From positions 1-10,076 of the forward strand of contig JAKANG010000012.1 in NCBI GenBank assembly GCA_021812505.1: DNA of 10,076 nt, read 5' to 3'. A model generated the notes under the pieces. It saw only the letters and a list, made by a program, of their open reading frames with translations. It was not told the DNA's origin and searched no databases. This document shows positions 6,205 to 10,076 of the stretch, piece by piece. This DNA comes from Pseudomonadota bacterium (GTDB lineage Bacteria; Pseudomonadota; Alphaproteobacteria; Rhizobiales; Beijerinckiaceae). The stretch's first letter is position 1, and each line of letters begins with the position of its first letter. The translations under genes were made by a program, and so were the position numbers.

Positions 6205-7293
6205 GTGGCCGTCGAACTCACCCTGGTCATTCCCACCTTCAACGAAAGCGGCAATCTGCGCGAACTTTTTCGCCGCGTGGACGCCGCGCTGTCCGGCGTC
6301 GCCTGGGAAATGATCGTCGTGGACGACGACAGCCCCGACGGCACGGCGGCGCTCGCCAAGGAAATGGCCCGCGAGGACCCGCGCATGCGCTGCCTGCGCC
6401 GCGTCAATCGGCGCGGCCTCGCCGGCGCCTGCATCGAGGGCATGCTCGCCTCCAGCGCGCCGGTGGTCGCGGTGATGGACGCCGACCTTCAGCATGACGA
6501 ACGCATCCTGCCGAAAATGCTGCAGAAGATCCGCGAGGGCGCCGATCTCGTCGTCGGCAGCCGCCATGTCGCAGGCGGCTCGGCGGAAACCGGCTTTTCG
6601 CCGCGCCGCGCCGCCATCAGCCGGCTCGCCATCCGTATCGCCAAGGACGCCTTGCGCGCCGACTTTTCCGACATCATGAGCGGATTTTTCATGCTCAGGC
6701 GCCAGATCGTCGAGGATTGCGCGCCCGATCTCGCGCCTACCGGCTTCAAGATCCTTGCGGATATCGTCGCCTCGGCGAAACAGGATCTGACGATCGAGGA
6801 GATCGGCTATTCGTTCCGGGAACGGCTGGCGGGCGAATCCAAATTCGATATCAAGGTCGGCCTCGATTTTCTCGGGCTGATGCTGAACAAGATCAGCGGC
6901 GGGCGCATTCCGGTGCGCTTCATCTTTTTCGCTCTCGTAGGCATGAGCGGCGTCGCCGTGCATCTCGCCACGGTCAACCTGGCCCTGGCCCTGCTGCCGA
7001 TAGGCTTTACCGTCGCCCAGAGCATCGCCGTGGTCGTGGCGATGACCAGCAATTTTTACATCAACAACACGATCACCTATCGCGACGCCAAGCTGAGGGG
7101 CTTCTGGCCCGTGCTGCGCGGCCTGCTGTATTTCTATGTCGTCTGCAGTATCGGCGCGGCCGCCAATGTCGGCGTCGCCGCCTGGCTCTATCGCCTCTAT
7201 CCCGAGGTCTCGCTTTCGGCGCTCGCCGGCGTGCTCATGGGCTCTGTGTGGAACTACGCCCTCAGCTCGCTGTTCGTCTGGCGCGAGGAGTGA
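6205..7293 (+). CDS. DPM-type polyprenyl-phosphate sugar synthase fused to a GtrA domain
   Basis: The 362-residue protein joins two domains. Residues 1-230 are a family 2 glycosyltransferase of the dolichol-phosphate mannose synthase type: VIPTFNES (8-15), DDDSPDGT (40-47), the metal and nucleotide-sugar motif DAD (92-94) with LQHD, SDIMSGFFMLRR (155-166) and FRERLAGESKF (204-214). Residues 236-362 form a GtrA-like domain with about four membrane helices and the conserved TSNFYINNTITYR block (281-293). The first half would move a sugar from a nucleotide donor to undecaprenyl or another polyprenyl phosphate on the cytoplasmic face. The GtrA half may help flip or anchor the product. Start choice: GTG 6205 follows AAAGGAA (6188-6194) and places the GT2 fold at the N-terminus. 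GTG 6121 has a better-spaced AAGGA (6109-6113), but the 28 extra codons include AGA, CTA, GTA and ACA, unlike the gene body, and lack family similarity. The frame is also open to an ATG at 6049. The gene ends 18 bp from the converging DUF3422 gene. Confidence 0.87.
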   Translation: MAVELTLVIPTFNESGNLRELFRRVDAALSGVAWEMIVVDDDSPDGTAALAKEMAREDPRMRCLRRVNRRGLAGACIEGMLASSAPVVAVMDADLQHDERILPKMLQKIREGADLVVGSRHVAGGSAETGFSPRRAAISRLAIRIAKDALRADFSDIMSGFFMLRRQIVEDCAPDLAPTGFKILADIVASAKQDLTIEEIGYSFRERLAGESKFDIKVGLDFLGLMLNKISGGRIPVRFIFFALVGMSGVAVHLATVNLALALLPIGFTVAQSIAVVVAMTSNFYINNTITYRDAKLRGFWPVLRGLLYFYVVCSIGAAANVGVAAWLYRLYPEVSLSALAGVLMGSVWNYALSSLFVWREE

Positions 7294-7311
7294 TGGCTGC
7301 TCCGCAGGATT

Positions 7312-8607
7312 TCAATCGCCGTGATGTCTGCGCCGGATGCGCCAGACCGTCCAGGCGACGAAGGCGGCGATGAAGGGAATGGCGATCGCCGTGTCCTTGC
7401 TCGGCTCGACGTGGACGCCGGCCTCCTTCGCGCCTTCCAGCACATGATGGACGACGCTGGCGATGTAATAGGTGATCGCCGCGACCGAAAGCCCTTCCAC
7501 CGTCTGCTGCAAGCGCAACTGCAACTGCACGCGCTCGCCCATCTGGCGCAAAAGATCGCTGTTCTGCGCCTCGACCTCGGTATCGACCCGCGTCCGCAAG
7601 AGTTGGGCGGCGCGCGCCAGTTTTCGCGAGAGATCGGCCTGGCGCTCCTCGGTGTTGCGGCAGGTGCGCATGGCCGGCTGAAGGCGGCGGGCGAGAAAGC
7701 CGTTCCAGCTCGGATAATCGGCGAGGCGGGTTTCGGCAATCGCTTCGAGCCGCTCGCGCACCAGTTCGTCATAGGCGCGGGTGGCTCCGAAACGATAGAG
7801 GCTCGCCGCCGCTCCCACCTCCAGCTCCGACGCCAGGCCGGTGAGCGCGTCGAGCAAGGCGCGGTTCTGTTCGACGCCAGTCGCCTGGGTCATGGCGTCG
7901 AGCAGGCGCGGCAATTCGTGCTCGATGCGGCGGATGGACGGCGCGAGGTTCTGGGCTTCCGGCAGGCCCATCAGCGCAAGGGTGCGATAGGTCTCGATTT
8001 CCAGCAGTCTTTGCGTCAGCCGCCCGGCGGACATCGGCGGCATGGACCGGTTGGCGACGAAAATGCGCACGAAACCGAAGGTGTCGGGGGCGAAATCGCT
8101 GGCGATCAGCGCGCGGCCGGAATTGGCTTCGCTGACCGCCGCCTGCAATGGCCCGAAAAGGGAAGCGATCCGCGCCGGATCGCGGTCGCCGGCGAGCATG
8201 TGGAGATCGACGGCGACCAGCAGGGGACCCGGCTGCGGCAGCATGCGGATCGTCCGCATCAAGGCGTCGGGCGACGGCGAAAAGGCCTCCCCGGCCTCGG
8301 AGCTCGCGAATTCCCAGCTATGGGTGACGAATTCGCCATGGCGCTCCCAGACCAGGGCCGCGCCCTGCAATTCGACTCGGAACTGGCGGGTCTGCGCGTC
8401 AGGGCCGGTCAGGCCGCGCTCGACGCATAAATTGGTGACGGCGGCCCGGTCGGCTTCGCCGCGGGCGGAATCGATCAGAAAGGCGAAATGCAGAATGCGC
8501 GCCGGCGCCTCCTGCGGACGCGTGGGGCGCGCATGAAGCTCTCCCAGGATACGCGCGCGAAAGGGATGCTGTTCGAAAGCCGAAGCCCCCAGGCCCAAGT
8601 CCGTCAT
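7312..8607 (-). CDS. DUF3422 family membrane-anchored protein
   Basis: This 431-residue protein belongs to the DUF3422 (COG4949) family of uncharacterised membrane-anchored proteins, which are sometimes mislabelled egg lysin. The N-terminus carries the family-typical HPFRARILGELHARP block and a mixed alpha/beta region to about residue 200. A long helical, charged stretch follows, with heptad-like character around residues 320-370. Two hydrophobic helices lie near the C-terminus (about 372-390 and 406-424), before a basic RIRRRHHGD end. There is no signal peptide, so the large N-terminal part is most likely cytoplasmic. The ATG at 8607 was chosen. The frame continues to a TTG at 8628 that would add seven residues. 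The gene lies 58 bp downstream of tadA on the same strand and may have its own promoter in that gap. No catalytic motif is visible, and function is unknown. Confidence 0.85.
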   Translation of the reverse strand: MTDLGLGASAFEQHPFRARILGELHARPTRPQEAPARILHFAFLIDSARGEADRAAVTNLCVERGLTGPDAQTRQFRVELQGAALVWERHGEFVTHSWEFASSEAGEAFSPSPDALMRTIRMLPQPGPLLVAVDLHMLAGDRDPARIASLFGPLQAAVSEANSGRALIASDFAPDTFGFVRIFVANRSMPPMSAGRLTQRLLEIETYRTLALMGLPEAQNLAPSIRRIEHELPRLLDAMTQATGVEQNRALLDALTGLASELEVGAAASLYRFGATRAYDELVRERLEAIAETRLADYPSWNGFLARRLQPAMRTCRNTEERQADLSRKLARAAQLLRTRVDTEVEAQNSDLLRQMGERVQLQLRLQQTVEGLSVAAITYYIASVVHHVLEGAKEAGVHVEPSKDTAIAIPFIAAFVAWTVWRIRRRHHGD

Positions 8608-8639
8608 TTTCCCCCGAAGCTCCCGCAAGTGCGACGCGC

Positions 8640-8669
8640 GTTATATCGCATGGATCCCAGCGTCGTCAC
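8640..8669 (-). promoter_or_regulatory. Possible promoter for the DUF3422 gene
   Basis: On the minus strand a TATAAC hexamer (8645-8640) resembles a -10 box and stands out in GC-rich DNA. A GTGACG (8669-8664) lies 18 bp upstream as a weak -35 match, overlapping the tadA stop codon. Transcription would start about 25 nt before the ATG at 8607. It is a motif match only. Confidence 0.35.
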
Positions 8670-9130
8670 CGTCGCGCCTTGAAGAAATCGCGCAGCAGGT
8701 CGGCGGCCTCAACGGCGCGGATGCCGCCATAGACATCCGGGCGATGGTGGCAGGTCTTTTGCGAAAAAAAGCGCGGGCCATTTTCCACCGCGCCGCCCTT
8801 TTCGTCCTCGGCCGCGAAATAAAGCCGGCGGATGCGGGCGAAGGACATCGCCCCGGCGCACATGGCGCAGGGCTCCAGCGTCACGTAAAGATCGCAGCCA
8901 ACCAGCCGCTCGTCGCCGATTTTTTTGGCCGCCTCCCGGATCGCGATGATTTCGGCGTGGGCGGTCGGGTCATGGTCGGCGATCGTGCGGTTGCCGGCCG
9001 AGCTGAGAATTTCGCCGTTTTTCACCACGCAGGCGCCGACCGGCGCCTCGCCGCGCGCCGCGGCGGCCCGCGCCTCATTGAAAGCGCGCTCCCAGGGGTC
9101 CGGTCTTGTGTCATCTGGAGTCGCGGGCAT
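8666..9130 (-). CDS. tadA: tRNA-specific adenosine-34 deaminase
   Basis: TadA converts adenosine to inosine at wobble position 34 of tRNA-Arg(ACG), letting it decode CGU, CGC and CGA. The 154-residue protein has the zinc-dependent cytidine/deoxycytidylate deaminase fold. GEAPVGACVV (27-36) is followed by HAE (58-60; zinc ligand His58 and proton-shuttling Glu60) and PCAMC (87-91; zinc ligands Cys88 and Cys91). NGPRFF and the C-terminal LLRDFFKARR fit the bacterial TadA tail rather than guanine deaminase or RibD. The start is uncertain: ATG 9130 gives MPATPDD, and ATG 9142 would add four residues. Neither has a clear Shine-Dalgarno. The same frame stays open far upstream, but that part is antisense to the pseudouridine synthase gene and is not coding. 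The gene is divergent from that synthase across 48 bp. Confidence 0.92.
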   Translation of the reverse strand: MPATPDDTRPDPWERAFNEARAAAARGEAPVGACVVKNGEILSSAGNRTIADHDPTAHAEIIAIREAAKKIGDERLVGCDLYVTLEPCAMCAGAMSFARIRRLYFAAEDEKGGAVENGPRFFSQKTCHHRPDVYGGIRAVEAADLLRDFFKARR

Positions 9131-9142
9131 GGCGCAAATCAT

Positions 9143-9178
9143 TTCGCAAAAATTTCGCGCCTCTGCTATCAGACCGGC
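9143..9178 (+). promoter_or_regulatory. Possible promoter placing the transcript start at the rluB ATG
   Basis: TTCGCA (9143-9148) and TATCAG (9167-9172) match the -35 and -10 consensus at four of six bases each and are 18 bp apart. A start 6-8 nt after the -10 would fall at about 9179, the ATG of the pseudouridine synthase, and no Shine-Dalgarno precedes that ATG. This suggests a leaderless mRNA. The promoter match is weak and unproven. Confidence 0.25.
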
Positions 9179-10076
9179 ATGAAAAACGACAGAGACAAAA
9201 AGCCCTTCCGCAAGCCGGCAGCGAAACGTGCGCCGGCGAAAAAGCCCGAGGTGAAAGCCCATGAGGGCGAGCGCATCGCCAAGGTGATGGCGCGCGCGGG
9301 ACTTTGCTCGCGCCGCGACGCCGAGAGCTGGATCGCGCAAGGGCGCGTGGCGATCAATGGCCAGGTTTTGGCCAGCGCGGCGCGCAACGTCACGGAAAAA
9401 GACAAAGTCACGGTGGACGGCAAACCCCTCTCCGCGCGCGAGCGCACGCGCCTGTTCCTGTTCCACAAGCCGCGCGGGCTGGTGACGACCGACCGCGATC
9501 CGGAGGGCCGGGCAACCGTCTTCGATTTCCTCGCGGAGAAGAATCCGCACCTGCCGCGCCTGATGTCGGTCGGGCGGCTCGACATCAACACCGAGGGGTT
9601 GCTGCTCCTGACCAATGACGGCGGTCTCAAGCGCGTGCTCGAGCTGCCGGCGACCGGCTGGCTCAGGAAATACCGGGTGCGGGCGCACGGCACCATCACC
9701 CAGCCGCAGCTCGACGCCCTCAAGGCGGGTATCGAGATCGATGGCGTGCGCTACGGCCCGATCGAGGCGACGCTCGAGCGCGACCAGGGCTCCAATGTCT
9801 GGCTCGAGGTGGGCCTGCGCGAGGGCAAGAACCGCGAGGTCAAGAACGTCCTCGCCGCGCTCGGCCTCGCCGTCAACCGGCTGATCCGCATCAGCTTCGG
9901 CCCCTTCCAGCTCGGCGACCTGCCGGAGGGCGCCGTCGAGGCGATCAAGCCGCGCGTGCTCAGGGAGCAGCTGGGCAAACGCCTCGCCGAGGAGGCGGAG
10001 GCCGATTTTTCGGCGGCGCCGGCCGAACCGCAGGGCAGGGCGGCCGGACGCAGGACCTCCTCGGGCCATGGGCGGC
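9179..10076 (+). CDS. rluB: 23S rRNA pseudouridine synthase, RluB/RsuA type (partial, runs off the right edge)
   Basis: The frame opens at ATG 9179 and stays open to the window end, giving 299 codons without a stop, so the C-terminus is missing. A Lys/Arg/Pro-rich N-terminal tail (about residues 1-28) precedes an S4 RNA-binding domain (about 30-85; ERIAKVMARAGLCSRRDAE, then GRVAINGQ). The catalytic domain begins at LFHKPRGLVTT. It contains the family motif GRLDINTEGLLLLTNDG (132-148), in which Asp135 is the catalytic aspartate, followed by KYRVRAHG, EGKNREVKN and LIRISFGPF. The enzyme isomerises a uridine in rRNA, in E. coli RluB U2605 of 23S rRNA. Distinguishing RluB from RluE, RluF or RsuA is by overall similarity and is not certain. 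The visible end is rich in Glu, Ala and Gly and looks like a disordered tail. It is divergent from tadA, another RNA-modification gene. Confidence 0.88.
   Translation, partial: MKNDRDKKPFRKPAAKRAPAKKPEVKAHEGERIAKVMARAGLCSRRDAESWIAQGRVAINGQVLASAARNVTEKDKVTVDGKPLSARERTRLFLFHKPRGLVTTDRDPEGRATVFDFLAEKNPHLPRLMSVGRLDINTEGLLLLTNDGGLKRVLELPATGWLRKYRVRAHGTITQPQLDALKAGIEIDGVRYGPIEATLERDQGSNVWLEVGLREGKNREVKNVLAALGLAVNRLIRISFGPFQLGDLPEGAVEAIKPRVLREQLGKRLAEEAEADFSAAPAEPQGRAAGRRTSSGHGR

Noticed and set aside
6051..6443. N-terminal extension of the GT39 frame across the spacer and into the GT2 gene
   Set aside because: It lacks family similarity, crosses the AT-richer spacer and is antisense to the conserved GT2 motifs.
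7321..8430. Plus-strand open frame of 369 codons opposite the DUF3422 gene
   Set aside because: It is a shadow of the DUF3422 gene with low-complexity composition and no recognisable domain.
9131..10069. Upstream extension of the tadA frame to about 467 codons, suggesting a fusion
   Set aside because: The extension is exactly antisense to the S4/pseudouridine synthase gene. TadA is complete from about 9130 at normal family length.
1..10076. tRNA or rRNA genes, CRISPR arrays, insertion sequence ends or phage genes
   Set aside because: I saw no cloverleaf-like segment, spaced direct repeats, transposase motifs or terminal inverted repeats. Coding density and codon use are uniform apart from the 6051-6204 spacer.

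Overview
The window is a very G+C-rich stretch with strong G/C preference at third codon positions. Its gene content and best matches by eye point to an alphaproteobacterium, most likely of the Hyphomicrobiales (Rhizobiales). The divergent tadA / S4-domain pseudouridine synthase pair and the DUF3422 protein fit that group. I saw no rRNA, tRNA, insertion sequence, phage gene or CRISPR array. This looks like chromosomal housekeeping sequence rather than a mobile island.

Layout: (1) positions 2-115 hold the last 37 codons of an unidentified gene, overlapping the next start by ATGA. (2) 112-1713 (+) is cimA, citramalate synthase. (3) A structured intergenic region at 1714-1846 carries a nested inverted repeat and a C(UUCG)G hairpin. 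(4) 1847-2875 (+) is a class I-like PPK2 polyphosphate kinase, read here from a TTG codon with a strong Shine-Dalgarno. (5) 2906-4417 (-) is selO (YdiU), the protein AMPylase. (6) 4470-6050 (-) is a GT39/PMT-like membrane glycosyltransferase 52 bp upstream of selO. (7) A 154-bp divergent spacer, less G+C-rich than its surroundings, separates it from (8) 6205-7293 (+), a DPM-type polyprenyl-phosphate sugar synthase fused to a GtrA membrane domain. (9) 7312-8607 (-) is a DUF3422 membrane-anchored protein of unknown function. (10) 8666-9130 (-) is tadA, the tRNA adenosine deaminase. (11) 9179 to the right edge (+) is an RluB-type 23S rRNA pseudouridine synthase, cut by the window end.

How they work together: cimA feeds isoleucine synthesis from pyruvate and acetyl-CoA. 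PPK2 links polyphosphate to the nucleotide pool. The divergent pair of GT2-GtrA and GT39 is the clearest functional unit: one would load a sugar onto a polyprenyl phosphate and perhaps flip it, and the other would transfer it to an envelope acceptor. tadA and the pseudouridine synthase are both RNA-modification genes sharing a short divergent promoter region.

I found no convincing novel system. The points most worth a second look are the divergent glycosylation pair and its spacer, the CorA-like layout of the DUF3422 protein, the structured region between cimA and ppk2 with its non-ATG start, and a possible leaderless start for the pseudouridine synthase.
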